A stretch of DNA of 64,000 nt, taken from assembly GCA_015039365.1 (NCBI GenBank), contig WION01000232.1:1-64000 (forward strand). The letters are read 5' to 3'. Made by a program: the position numbers and the translations under genes. This DNA is from Amanita rubescens. Taxonomy: Eukaryota > Basidiomycota > Agaricomycetes > Agaricales > Amanitaceae. The notes below the pieces were generated by a model that ran no database searches, was not told where the DNA came from, and saw only the letters and a program-made list of their open reading frames with translations. Positions 11,571 to 21,968 of the stretch are shown here, piece by piece. How positions within the stretch are numbered: position 1 is the first letter of the stretch; every line of letters starts with the position of its first letter.

Positions 11571-11930
11571 AGAATGCTGTTGGCCTTGTCTACAGCACTT
11601 GGCCAGGGCACAAAAAGCCAAGTTTCCCTTGCCACTCTCTCATACTCGTCCTGGTGCGCAGCATGAATTACCCATGTTTTTGCGGCTCAGGAGTTTGCCC
11701 CCCTTTATGGCTTGTGTACTAGTTCCTTGTGATGCCCATGATTCTAGGTTCAACTTGGGCGGATTTACACCAAGTTTCCAGCTTAAGTGTTACCCCAACT
11801 GCAAGCGAGCTGCGTCCATATGTGGTTAATCCACAGCTCGGTGAAGAATCCTTCGGCGCGCTTGCATCCGATGAGAGCTTTACCGAGATATTTCATGATA
11901 GTTTTAACCCCAAAATGTAAGACCAGGCCG
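11571..11930 (+). pseudogene. ZF-2: chimeric fragment of a ZF gene
   Basis: The start (ATG at 11664) reads MNYPCFCG, then GSGVC, like exon 1 of ZF-4. It then changes to the 3'-flank repeat (GATGCCCATGATTCTAGG) and continues into exon-2 sequence like that of ZF-3 and ZF-5 (NPQLGEESFGALAS). The rest of exon 2 and both fingers are missing. The donor-like GGTGAGAA of ZF-3 is CGATGAGA here. This looks like the product of a recombination between units. Confidence 0.7.
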
Positions 11931-12049
11931 TTTTCAGGCCACCCACAGCAAGAAAAGGCGCGTACCTCACAGCTATAATCATGATATCGAAAGATTTGCG
12001 TCCTAATTCACTTCATTGATGGAGTAAGTTACTCAGCCAAAGGGTTTTT

Positions 12050-12245
12050 ATTTCCATTTCGGTTAAGTTCCCAGCTGTCTGCCGGTCACGTGGAACCGGA
12101 ACGCAGAGGAATTTGCACAGCCTAGTCGACGGGATGAACTTGGCTTTCTATCCCGTACTCCCAGAATGCACAGGATCCTATATTTTTCTCGATTTGGAGT
12201 AGCATCTATGATTCCACCGATGTCGTTACCCCGAAAAAAGAATGA
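12050..12245. repeat. Upstream segment of the ZF unit, copy 2
   Basis: Second copy of 11340-11525, with small insertions. It precedes ZF-3 by about 250 bp. Confidence 0.75.
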
Positions 12246-12491
12246 GGTACGTCAAGCCTCGTATATAACCCCTCCATTATCGCGACGAACTTTTGATCCA
12301 CAACTTAAGAGTTCAGGTATACTCCATTCTTAAGAACTTGAACCTGTTTGGTGCTCATAGCAACCTGTTCAAGCCTTGATATCTACTTCTGTTACTCATA
12401 CATTCCTTGGGACAAAAATCGAGGTAGTCAGATGGCGCGGAGACGTTCGCCGTTCTGCGTTCACCCGCCCATACCAGGCCTGGTACGCAGA

Positions 12492-13348
12492 ATGAATCAC
12501 CTTTGTTCTTGCGACGCAGGAAATTGCGTCGTGCATCCTCGACTAAGCTTTTCCACGGAAGGTACTTTTCTTACAGAAGAGGTTCAATCAATGAGCCAAG
12601 ATGCGGTAGGTGGAATGTCAAATATCGATTGGAGATTAGTTGGTGAGTGTTTGTTATTATTCGAAATCCCTGCTTAATCGAGTCGTCACTAGACTGCGAA
12701 TCCCAGACGACACTCAACTGGGGCGGGTCGACAATAGATTTCCAGCATAATGCTACGCTAATTGCAAGCGTGCCGCATCCGTATTCGCGTAACCCACAGC
12801 TCGACGAAGGATCCATCTTCTGCGCGCTTGCATCCGGTGAGAATTTGTCCGAGATATTTCATGATAGTTTTAACCCCAAAATGTAGGCAATGTAGCGCTG
12901 GACCAGCTAGGCCAGCTGATCATCAACGTCGACAACCCCGGAAACCCCTTTCCGTCAGCCGGCACGGACGAAACGTTGCTCTCGAACATGACCAAACCAT
13001 ATACATTGCCGACTTCGGACACCGGGATGCATATTTCTCTGATGAGTCAACGCATTGGAATCAGCGCTGGCCGCCAGGCTTCGAACAGGAGGCGAATGAG
13101 GGCAGCTGAGCACCGCTGTGACATTTGCGATCGTGACTTCACAGCGGCGCACAACCTCCGATGTTGTACTTGTTAACTGATCACTCTTCTCCCGACTGAC
13201 TGACATTGAGACTCGTCTAGTTCACCGCAATTCCCACTTTGGTCTTCGACCTTATCATTGCGAGCACAGAAATCGGGGCTGCGATTACACTGCAACGGCA
13301 CGTAGCACCGCGAGGCGCCACAGCGGTACCTGCAGATACAGACCGTAG
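12492..13348 (+). CDS. ZF-3: C2H2 zinc-finger protein of the local array
   Basis: Exons 12492-12642, 12693-12836, 12887-13162 and 13221-13348 sum to 699 nt (232 residues). Exon 1 starts MNHLCSCDAGNCVVHP, so it carries the C-x-C-x3-C-x2-H motif, and ends in Gly with a phase-1 intron (GTGAGT). The second intron (GGTGAGAA donor, branch-like TTTTAAC, acceptor TGTAG) is needed to keep frame; the matching segment is coding in some paralogues. Intron 3 splits finger 1 (CDICDRDFT then NLRFH, C-x2-C-x12-H-x3-H). Finger 2 is C-x6-C-x12-H-x3-C. Basic residues (NRRRMR) precede finger 1. Closest relative in the window is ZF-5. Confidence 0.75.
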
Positions 13349-13489
13349 ACCGTTGTAACCACGACTTACCTATACTTCACCTATCCCTTACTATGCTTAC
13401 ATACCCTGTACCATTCCCTTATGCTTTTTTTCGCTAGGAGATGAATTCATTCGCGATATTCCCTCTGGTTTATTACATTGCACCTTTTG

Positions 13490-14433
13490 TCAGCCTCCCT
13501 CCTCCTCCTTTACCTGCCTCTTTGAATGTCCCGTTCCTTCCTCCGTGCGTCTCGTTCCTTTCTCCCTTGTCGACCGCGGCCGGCGAGCTTTTCGCTCACT
13601 TTGTGATAATCGGTACAATTCAGTCATGTTTGACTTCCTAGTAGGCGCTGCATCATGATCGCTGCTGCTCTCCTCGTCAGAAGTTTCGGCGCTCCCTTCT
13701 GAGGGGCTGTAATATGCATCTGGACGAATACTTAACATGAAAGCAAAAAGTTACCAAGACAACTCACAATTAACAAACCTCCGAAGCCTCTCATTCCCAT
13801 AGGAGTATCCACGTTCACGTAGTTCTTCAGCGGCCATCTCCTCCTCTTGAAGTTTCTTTTCATACGAGACGCGATTCGAAAGATATTGTCGAATCATTTC
13901 TCGTATCGGCCAACCGTTGTGGAAGATCTGCAGCTCCGGGAATTCTTTCACAACCTTTGATGGGGTAGATAAGACTGAATTGATATATAATTGTTACTTA
14001 CGTATCTGATAACTTTGCAGACAGCCAGATCCTCTTGAGCACTGATGCGCATCGTCGTGTCGAGTGTCATTCTAACGTGATGTTGGACACTTGCCTGATT
14101 ATATACGACAGCTTAAGACTCTGCGACATAAATGTATGCGCATATACATACCCTGATCTCGTTATATGTTCGTTTTCTGCGTATCAGCCCCATCCGCTCA
14201 CACAGGTTCCAGTCACGGCCAGATCTCCCAGCTGGTCGTAGAATAGGCTCGCGTCGGCGATCCGACTTCAAGCTCCGAGCCCGCTTTCGTCGTTTTTCGC
14301 GCTCTGCCAAATAAAGCATGACGGAGAAGTATAATTATTCAGAATCTATCAACTTACCAATCAGACGGTCCAATTTTGCTCCCAGTTTCTCAAGCTCACG
14401 CTGAATATCTCTCTTGCGATGACTGCGCGACAT
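13490..14433 (-). CDS. WPIR-motif protein, five exons, function unknown
   Basis: Exons (minus strand) 14433-14358, 14303-14152, 14094-14002, 13954-13768 and 13719-13490 sum to 738 nt (245 residues). Exon 1 begins MSRSHRKRDIQRELEKLGAK, a likely coiled coil. Exon 2 is very basic (REKRRKRARSLKSDRRR). Exon 4 carries the best conserved block, HNGWPIREMIRQYLSNRVSY, followed by charged helix. Exon 5 has an acidic serine run (SDEESSSD) and then a Lys/Arg/Glu tail. The composition suggests a nuclear protein, but I recognise no domain. The acceptor of exon 3 was chosen to keep frame; the 10-kb copy appears to use a nearer one. Two broken copies lie at 5.5 and 9.5-10.9 kb on the same strand. Confidence 0.65.
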
Positions 14434-14879
14434 GGTGGGGAGCGACAAAAGAAGGGGAAGTTGGGGAGCGCGCTTTCATAGGTTGGGTCACGTGATGGCG
14501 ACAGCGCTGATCATTCTAAAAATACTCTCTGAGAGTTCTAGACCTTTTGGGCTGCACGCTTCGTAAAGCAAGGGTTGTTGAGCACTACCCCTACTAGCCT
14601 TGTCATGCGAGTGCTGGAGGCAGAAGGGGAAAGACAAGCCAAAATAGATCCATTGTTATCAAGTGCGCAGGAGGTCATTGGCGCATCGAATAGTGCTAAG
14701 GACGCACCAACGCTGCTGTGCGTTTCATGTTTAAGTTGGTTCCGCTTCAAGTACGCGATCAGCCAGTCGGTTAGGGAAGTCAGCTCCTGACTTGGCTGCG
14801 CATGGAAAAGCGAAAAGACAGTCCTGCAGACGCTGAGGCAATAGAGAAGCTATTCTACTTGAATCAAGGAAGAACGTGT

Positions 14880-15110
14880 GGCAAGGGTTTTATTTAGTAG
14901 CAGAACGATCGTTGTTTTTTTCTCCTGGGTACTTGTTCGTAGCTAAACCTGCATCTGAGTTTTGCGAATGACCTTCGTACCGAAGATGACCAGTTCTAGG
15001 CTTTGATGGATGCCCAAGTCTAGGAAAAAGCAGGACCTGTGGGAAGATTTATCGAACGGCTGAGGAGTTGGTTCAGTCTTTTTAGTCGAGTCTAGACTTG
15101 GGAAAAGACT
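14880..15110. repeat. Upstream segment of ZF-4, repeated before ZF-5
   Basis: The order GCAAGGGTT, GTACTTGTT, TTCGTACCGAAGATGA, then GACTTGGGAAAAG and TGATCTTGAAC recurs at about 16740-16920. Both copies lie some 0.5-0.8 kb before a ZF start, so ZF-4 and ZF-5 are a tandem duplication of a unit of about 1.8 kb. Confidence 0.7.
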
Positions 15111-15680
15111 TCATGATCTTGAACAACAACGTTGGCGCGAGGCATAGCTGGATCACGTTGGTTGGTACCTGCTGACGGATCGACAACCATCAACGCAAGA
15201 CACGACAGGGAAAAAAGCCCCAGAGCATCGATGGTCCGGAGCAGCTTCAGGTTGATACCGACGCACAAAGTTGGCTGTTAGCAAGTGATCGTTCGGATGA
15301 AGGCGCGCCACCGACACCGTAAGAGGCAGGTAACGATGGCAAAAGTTGACCATCAGCGATGGTGAAGGAACGCGGCCACGTCAGAGGGATCGAACGCGTC
15401 TTCAGGAATCAGGAGATGGCAACTTTCCGTTGCTGACCTAATACAGATGAGTAAGTATAAGTCGTCAGCTTATATTAGTAAACATGTCATCTTCCGCGCC
15501 GATTCACGTACGGTCTCGAGTCGTTCTACTTCTGCTATTCTGCTGTTACACAGCTAGTATGGTGGCATCCTTAACATCTTTTGCTGTTGGCCTTGCCTAC
15601 AGCACTTGGCTAGGACACATAAAGCCAAGTTCCCTTTGCCACTCTTACGTTTGTCCCTCGTACTCGTCCTGGTGCGCAAC

Positions 15681-16436
15681 ATGAACTACCCATGTTTTTG
15701 CGGCTCAGGAGTTTGCCCCCTGCATACCCCCCTCCCCATTGGAGGCGAATTTCTCACCGGGCCCGAGGCACTGTCAATGGGCGAAGAGGCGGTCGACATG
15801 GCGTCGAATATTGTTTCGGGGTCCGACAACTTCTCTGGCAAGTGCTACCCTCTATTATTTCCCTACTTAATCAATTCGCCACTAGAATCCCAGATGACTC
15901 TCCACCCACAATCGACAACAAATTTGCCGCCTAGTGCCATGCTAGGCGCAAATGGGTATTACGTTGACCCACAAAATCCGAATTCCCAGTTTCCTCAGGC
16001 TGGGACATTTGGACATGGCTTTAATCCGGGCAGCGTCGCACCAGCCCAGCTAGGCTACCACACCATCGATCCTGCTAACCTCGGAAACCCCCCTCCACCC
16101 CCGTATTCGACTAGCGCAGGCGATACCATGTCGTTCGCGAGCTGGCCGACTCTCCAAACCAGTATGCAAGCTGTTGCTCCGATGATCCCGAACAACGTTG
16201 AAATCAACGCTGTTCGCCAGGCGGCGAGAAGGCGGAGGAAGAAATCAGCTACATTATACTGTGCAACCTGCGGTGCCGATTTCACATCAGCGCATAATCT
16301 TCAATACCACCTCAACGGACACGAGGGTCTTCGGCCTCATGCTTGCGAGCATAAAGATCGCGGCTGCGATTATAGTGCCGCGGCGCCTAGCACAGCGACG
16401 CGCCACAGCGGTACCTGTAGATATAAACCATCGTAG
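15681..16436 (+). CDS. ZF-4: C2H2 zinc-finger protein, finger intron missing
   Basis: Model: exons 15681-15837 and 15886-16436, 708 nt (235 residues). Exon 1 begins MNYPCFCGSGVCPLH, with the C-x-C-x3-C-x2-H motif. Intron 1 has a GC donor (GCAAGTGC) where the paralogues have GTGAGT; it is 48 nt and open, so retention would also keep frame. Finger 1 (CATCGADFTS, then NLQYHLNGH) is uninterrupted, although all seven other copies have an intron here. Finger 2 reads CEHKDRGCDYSAAAPSTATRHSGTC (C-x6-C-x12-H-x3-C), given here as the family pattern. A basic AARRRRKKSA precedes finger 1. The exon-2 middle is rich in Asn, Pro and Gln. An upstream plus-strand extension to 15606 exists but lacks the conserved start. 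Confidence 0.8.
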   Translation: MNYPCFCGSGVCPLHTPLPIGGEFLTGPEALSMGEEAVDMASNIVSGSDNFSGKCYPLLFPYLINSPLESQMTLHPQSTTNLPPSAMLGANGYYVDPQNPNSQFPQAGTFGHGFNPGSVAPAQLGYHTIDPANLGNPPPPPYSTSAGDTMSFASWPTLQTSMQAVAPMIPNNVEINAVRQAARRRRKKSATLYCATCGADFTSAHNLQYHLNGHEGLRPHACEHKDRGCDYSAAAPSTATRHSGTCRYKPS

Positions 16437-16449
16437 CCAGCATTTGCTT

Positions 16450-16720
16450 ACATTCATTATGACCGTTCAAAATCACCCCTCATTCCTTCACTAGTTGTTG
16501 ATTTTACTGCGATATCCCCTGTGTTAATGATGTTGAATGCACTTGTCCCTATCCGGCTTGCGTAGTTCCTTTGTGATGCCCATGATTCTAGGTATGCAAC
16601 AGAAGCTCACGTCGTGCTAGAGGTTGGTGGTGGGGAGGAGGCTCAGCGACATAATTGAAATGACGTATGATGTATATCAAGATGAACGGTAGATAAGAGT
16701 GATGGCACTCGAATTACCGT
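16450..16720. repeat. Downstream segment of the ZF unit, copy 2
   Basis: Copy of 10861-11150 lying directly after ZF-4. Confidence 0.7.
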
Positions 16721-16739
16721 GGTAAACAGAAGAACGTAT

Positions 16740-16920
16740 GGCAAGGGTTCTATTAGCGGAAAGACCATTGTGGATTTTTCTTGCGTACTTGTTTGCAGCT
16801 CAGCGCGCTCCTTACTTTACCTGAGCTTTGCGAAAGATTTTCGTACCGAAGATGAAGGTTCGGTCTATTGGATCTAGTCCAGACCTGGGAAAAGCTTCGC
16901 GATCTTGAACAAGCGAGATC
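16740..16920. repeat. Upstream segment of ZF-5
   Basis: Copy of 14880-15110. Confidence 0.65.
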
Positions 16921-17429
16921 ACGTTTATCAGCATGTGCCTGAATATAGATTAGCGCGACGGATCAGGTTCAGAAACTACCGACGATCCACTGTTGCATTG
17001 ATGGAAGTCGGACGCGAGTTCGAGGGTAGTGCCACGGAGTATAAATTCCAAAAGCGGTAAGATATTAGTAAGCAGCCTTCTTCTATCCCGGATACCTCAG
17101 CTCTGTTCCCAAGGCCTCACTCGCATTTTTTAGTAGAATGTAACCTTGTGTAAGCTTTCTCTCTCTTTTTCTTGTCATTGCAAATCGAACGCTCACTATC
17201 TCTTTTTCAAGGCAGACTACCACTGAATTTCGCCAACTGAAGCCATTTTCCACAACAAGAGCTGTATATGTTAATGGTGTTAACACAGCTGGTGTAGCGG
17301 AATGCATGACATGACTTCCCACCGAAATGACCTCGCCCACAGCACTTGGCACAAAAAGCCAGATAGCTAGATGCTGTGGATCCTCCTCACCGTTCTGCTT
17401 CTACCTAGCCATACATGGCCTGGTACGCA

Positions 17430-18277
17430 ATGAATGACCTTTGTTCTTGCGATGCAGGGGACTGCATCGTGCATCCTTCACCAGTCTTCCACACGGAAGG
17501 TGGTAGTTTTCTTACAGAGGCGCTTTATCCAATGGGCCAAGATGCGGCCGGTGGAATGTTCAATACCGATTGGGAATTATTCGGTGAGTGTTACGTACCC
17601 CATTATTTTTTCGGAATCTGGAATCTGATCTGCTTAGTCGAGTCGTCGCTAGACTATGAATACCCGACGACCCTCAACTTGGACGGATTGACACCAAGTT
17701 TCCAGCCTAGTGCTACCCCAACTGCAAGCGAGCTGCATCCCTATATGGTTGATCCACAGCTCGGTGAAGGATCCTTCGGCACGCTTGCATCTGGTGAGAA
17801 CTTTTCCTAGACATTTGACAGTGACGGTTTAACTCCAGATATCTAGGCAATGTAGCGCTAGACCAGCTAGGTCAGCCGATCGTCGACATGGACAACCCTG
17901 GAAACCCGTCCTTTTATTCAGCCGACGCCTTGTCCCCTACATCGCCGACTCCAGACGCTGGGATGCATGTTTCTCTGATGAATCAAGACGTTGGAAGTAA
18001 CGCTGGTCGCCAGGCATCGAACAACCGGCGAACAAGGGCAGCTGGGCACCTCTGTGGTATCTGCGGTTGTGACTTCACAGCGGCACATAACCTCCAGTGT
18101 TTGTGCTTGAACTGATCACTCTTCTCCCGACTGACGTTGAAGCGTATAGATCACCGAAATTCCCACCTTGGTCTTCGACCTTATCCTTGCGACCACGGAA
18201 ATCGGGGCTGCGATTACACTGCCACGGCACCTGGCACCGCGAAGCGTCACAGCCGTAAATGCAAATACAAACCGTAG
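17430..18277 (+). CDS. ZF-5: C2H2 zinc-finger protein of the local array
   Basis: Exons 17430-17583, 17653-17793, 17847-18098 and 18150-18277 sum to 675 nt (224 residues). An in-frame ATG at 17415 would add five residues. Exon 1 reads MNDLCSCDAGDCIVHP and ends in Gly with a GTGAGT donor. Intron 2 (GTGAGAAC to ATCTAG) removes a segment containing an in-frame TAG, so splicing is required. Intron 3 (donor GTTTGT) splits finger 1: CGICGCDFTA, then NLQYHRNSH. Finger 2 follows the family pattern C-x6-C-x12-H-x3-C and the protein ends KYKP. Closest to ZF-3. A DNA-binding role is inferred. Confidence 0.77.
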
Positions 18278-19438
18278 ATCGTTGTAATCAAGACTTACCT
18301 TATCCCTTACTATGTTCTTTTCATACCTCTAATTAATTGTATTACACCATTTGTCCCGAGCTGGTTTGCTGGTACGGCTACAACGCGATGGAGAGGAGCG
18401 TAATCATCCAAAACATCACGAGCTGAATGTTTCATGGTGTTCTCAGCCTCGATCAGCGTGCGCCTGGCTGTCGCAGGCCTGTCAGAAAGGTACCTTGTTG
18501 ATCCAGGTTGTATACGTGCAGTCAAAGACTGATTGCGGAAAGATCAACCCCAATGGGCATACTATAGCCGGTTTTAGGTGGTTCCGACGGAGAACGAGGC
18601 CTCACTGATAGTCATACTGTCACAAATATCATATCCTCAAAGATTTGAAATTGCGTTTGAACGTTCCATAATTCACCCTGCATGTGGCATCAATTTTTTA
18701 CATTAGATGTGGGACATGCGTTATCTTCGGTCATGAATATGCCGCCAGGAGCTAGCGTTGGTCAGACGTTGATGTGCCATGGATCTGGACTCTGGACAGA
18801 ATTATCTTCTGAATCAAGATGCACTGCAGTAGGCTGCCGGAATGTTTTCTGGAATCTGTCACTTTAGCTTTCCGTTCGTTGGACAGAAAACATGTCAGGG
18901 CCCGGGAAAGAGCACATGCTTCTCACCTTCTTCGGGCAAAGTCCGCCCGGGCCCATCAAGAGTGAGCGTGATGTGATGGGTTATGGAGCCACAGAATAAA
19001 GCCAGAGAGAGAGAGAGTTATGTTGCTGTGCATGCCGTGACTAACCTGGTTTAGTAGTGCCACGCCACGCGGCCACGCGAACAATACTTAATGGTCATGA
19101 TCACGGACAACGTCGATGAGATGAGGGGGTCTCTGCCCCTCAAGGCCTCAACTACGGTTCGTTTATCATGCTCGTTCTTCTCTCTTGTTATAGAAAACCA
19201 AATGGTCTGTAGATATGACTCAATGTTGCATTGAATTTCCGGGGATATATAAACTTTAGAAGTGCTGTTTTGTGGTCCCATTCCACTGCTTTATTCTAGG
19301 TATTCAATGTGGATTACACGACTCATATGCTGCTGACCCTGCATGCCTTCTACAGCAGCAGTGCGTCATCCTCTTCGTCCCCATGGATAAGAGCCAATCT
19401 GCTCTTTCTGCCCCCTGCTTAACCGCCCAAATACGTGT
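18278..19438. other. Intergenic; upstream module of ZF-6
   Basis: About 18800-19160 (order: GAATCTGTCA, a GTCAG motif, GACAAAGT-like, TTATGGAG then CAGAATAAA, TCATGATCACG then ACAACGTCG) is repeated before ZF-9 (60060-60440) and in part before ZF-8 (54590-55030). A minus-strand frame at 18310-18525 looks coding-like but is unassigned. Confidence 0.5.
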
Positions 19439-19684
19439 ATGGAATGCGACATGGATCACCAATGTGAACTATGTATTGCAGGACTTTGCCTCGAGCATTT
19501 CGGAACAAGCATCCCTACAATCGAAGATGTTCATTCGCTTTTTCTTACGGAGCCAGTTCTGTCAATGAGCCAAAATACGGTCGATGGAACATTGTACTAC
19601 ATTAATTCTGAGGAATATGAAGTCGTCTTTGGTGAGTATTCCCACGTTATTTTCAGCGTTCCTTCTTAGTCGACTCGCCACTAT

Positions 19685-20135
19685 TGTTACAACACGGTAC
19701 GGACTCCCATATTATGCTTACATGACACGTCGGACATGTTTATTTTCTTATGCATACCTTATTCGTCGTCCCCCTTATGCTTGATTCATATGGACTAACT
19801 CGTTCCCTTTCTTATACCATCCCTTGTTCCACATATGACGCCGTCCTTGTACTTACTTTCATACTTACCATTATTCATTAATTAGTACGTCTCATTGTAC
19901 TTGCTAGTATAAATACCGCATGTATTCTAGAGTCGAACCCTAAGTTCGACTTAGCTGTTTATTGTCGTCTGGCAATATAACCTTACTCTTAACTCATCTA
20001 CCACAATCGTCCTCAGATCCTAAGTCAACGTCTTGACTTAGTATTGAACTTATAATCTTAACGTTTGACTTAAGACTTGTAATCGTGACTAGAGTTGCCG
20101 CTGCAACTTAGGTTGAGATTAACGAGTTCGTAACA
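19685..20135 (+). repeat. Gypsy 5' LTR
   Basis: Begins TGTTACAACACGG and ends GTAACA. It contains a TATA box TATAAATA (19908-19915), and 26 nt after its last base the 13-mer TAAGTTCGACTTA (19941-19953), which is the reverse complement of 20138-20150. Confidence 0.95.
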
Positions 20136-21762
20136 ATTAAGTCGAACTTATCAATAAGCCTGAACATCGATTCATTGGCATTTGATAACACACACTTCGA
20201 CGAACTTCCGGAAAGCCAGCCCGTAGGTTACTGGCCACGTTGTCAAAACGGATTGGAGAGCTCCACCAAATAGAGCCACACGAGATCATAAAGGGAACTA
20301 CATTCTTGATGGATACTACGTCAGACTAAACGGTGCAAAACGAATCTGGGAAGATCTAGGAGGAAATCCAGTTAAAGAACAAGAATTCTGGATACCACAA
20401 AAAGAAACTAGACCTCCGAACGAATCATATTATTATTTCGCAGATCTATATCTTCAGGAACAGCACATCAGATTCGATCACCTCACAGAACATTGGATAG
20501 CATCCGAAACACAAGACTTTGTCCCTAACGAATACTTCAATACCCCTACTTGGATAAAAGGGACTATTGACGCTCTACCGGAGAACTTAAGACCGAGAAC
20601 TCTCCTTCCCACATCGACAACTAAAAAAGGCAAAAAGAAAGCAAACTTTGGCCTAAACGATAGTGAATCCGAGAAAGAAGGAGATAAAGATCAAGAACCC
20701 GATCTATCCCTTGATTTTCTCAGTGACCTTTCAGTTGGAACGACACCAACACCTGCCCAACAACCGACCAATCCCGAACCAGGTCCTTCGAACCCTAAAG
20801 AAGAAAAGGACAAAGAAGACCCGTTTGACCCTGACAGAATCGAAGTAGACGAACCTAAACCCGACCCAACTCCACCACGCAGAGATCCATCACCCCCACC
20901 ATCACCAAGAATGTCTGGAGGAAGTACAGACCCTATACCCAACCCACGAACCCCTAGTCTCATCGGAGATCTTCCTGAATTCAAAGGGAAGCGAAAGGAT
21001 GCCAATACATTCATAGAAGACATTGAAATTTTCTTTGACATGAATCCTGAGCGGATGAATACCGACCGCTTAAAAATCCTTGCCGCCCTGAATAAGATCT
21101 CGGATGGAGCTAGACAGTGGAAAAAGAATAAATTAGCAGAACTACGAAAATCTCGCGCCACCACCGAAGAAGGCATCACGAGACCTGCTTTATTTGATGA
21201 TTGGGAAGCATTTAAACTGTCATTCTTGACAGATTGGGGAGAAGTCGATCCAAGTGGAAACGCATACACGAAAATTCTCAATCTACAGAACAGATCGTCT
21301 ATGAAAGGAAAGAAACAGATGACCTTACCTAATTATGTAAATCAGTTCAAGGAACAAATTACGAAAGCCGGAATCGAAGGAGAAGCAGCATTCCATATGT
21401 TCGGAAAAGGACTGACAGCACCAGAGTTCGAAAAAGCAATGCTCATGAACCCAAAAATGTTACAAGACTGGTACGACATTGCTATCAAGCTCGACAACAT
21501 CCGAACCCATTCATATGCCTATTCACCTTGATCTGGAAATGGTCATTCATCATCCTCTCACAACGACGAATCTTGGGCGATGCAGATTGATCACAAATAT
21601 CTAGAAAAGGATGAAGATCCAGAATTAGAGCTTATGATCAGATCTATGTCCAAAGAAGAAAGAGAACGCTATATTAAAGAAGGTTTATGTTTCATCTGCG
21701 GAACCAAAGGACACATGTCAGGGCAATGCCCAAAGAAGAAAAGAAACAAAGGGAAAGGCTGA
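20136..21762 (+). pseudogene. gag: Gypsy gag
   Basis: The N-terminal part is open in frame 3 (20112-20270, SLAFDNTHFDELPE) and then continues in frame 1 from 20227, so a frameshift lies near 20230-20270. No in-frame ATG exists before 20911 in frame 1, although that frame is open from 20227 and reads like protein. The start codon therefore seems lost, or lies elsewhere. After a Pro-rich acidic linker comes the capsid-like region (PEFKGKRKDANTFIEDIEIF). A TGA at 21529 interrupts it. The nucleocapsid knuckle CFICGTKGHMSGQC (C-x2-C-x4-H-x4-C) lies near 21690-21733. A second TGA is at 21760. Both stops sit where CGA Arg is plausible. Confidence 0.8.
20138..20150 (+). other. Probable self-priming primer-binding site
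   Basis: TAAGTCGAACTTA lies two bases after the 5' LTR and is the exact reverse complement of 19941-19953, where transcription should start given the TATA box. In Tf1-type elements the 5' end of the mRNA pairs with the site next to the LTR and primes reverse transcription. No match to a tRNA 3' end was evident. Confidence 0.6.
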
Positions 21763-21968
21763 TTTAAAGGAGGACAGAAAAGAGGATTCACGCCCAGACG
21801 TCACATTCGAGCCACATCAGATGGTGACGGAAATTGGGAAGAAGAAGAAGTCCGAGAGTCTAAACCAAATTACACCAAGAACATCCGAGTGCTGATGAAA
21901 GGGATGTCAATCGACGAAAAGAATGATCTATTACTATCTCTTGCCGACGATAACGAGGATTTTTAACA

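Noticed and set aside
18310..18525. 71-codon minus-strand gene
   Set aside because: No paralogue, motif or intron; too short to support.
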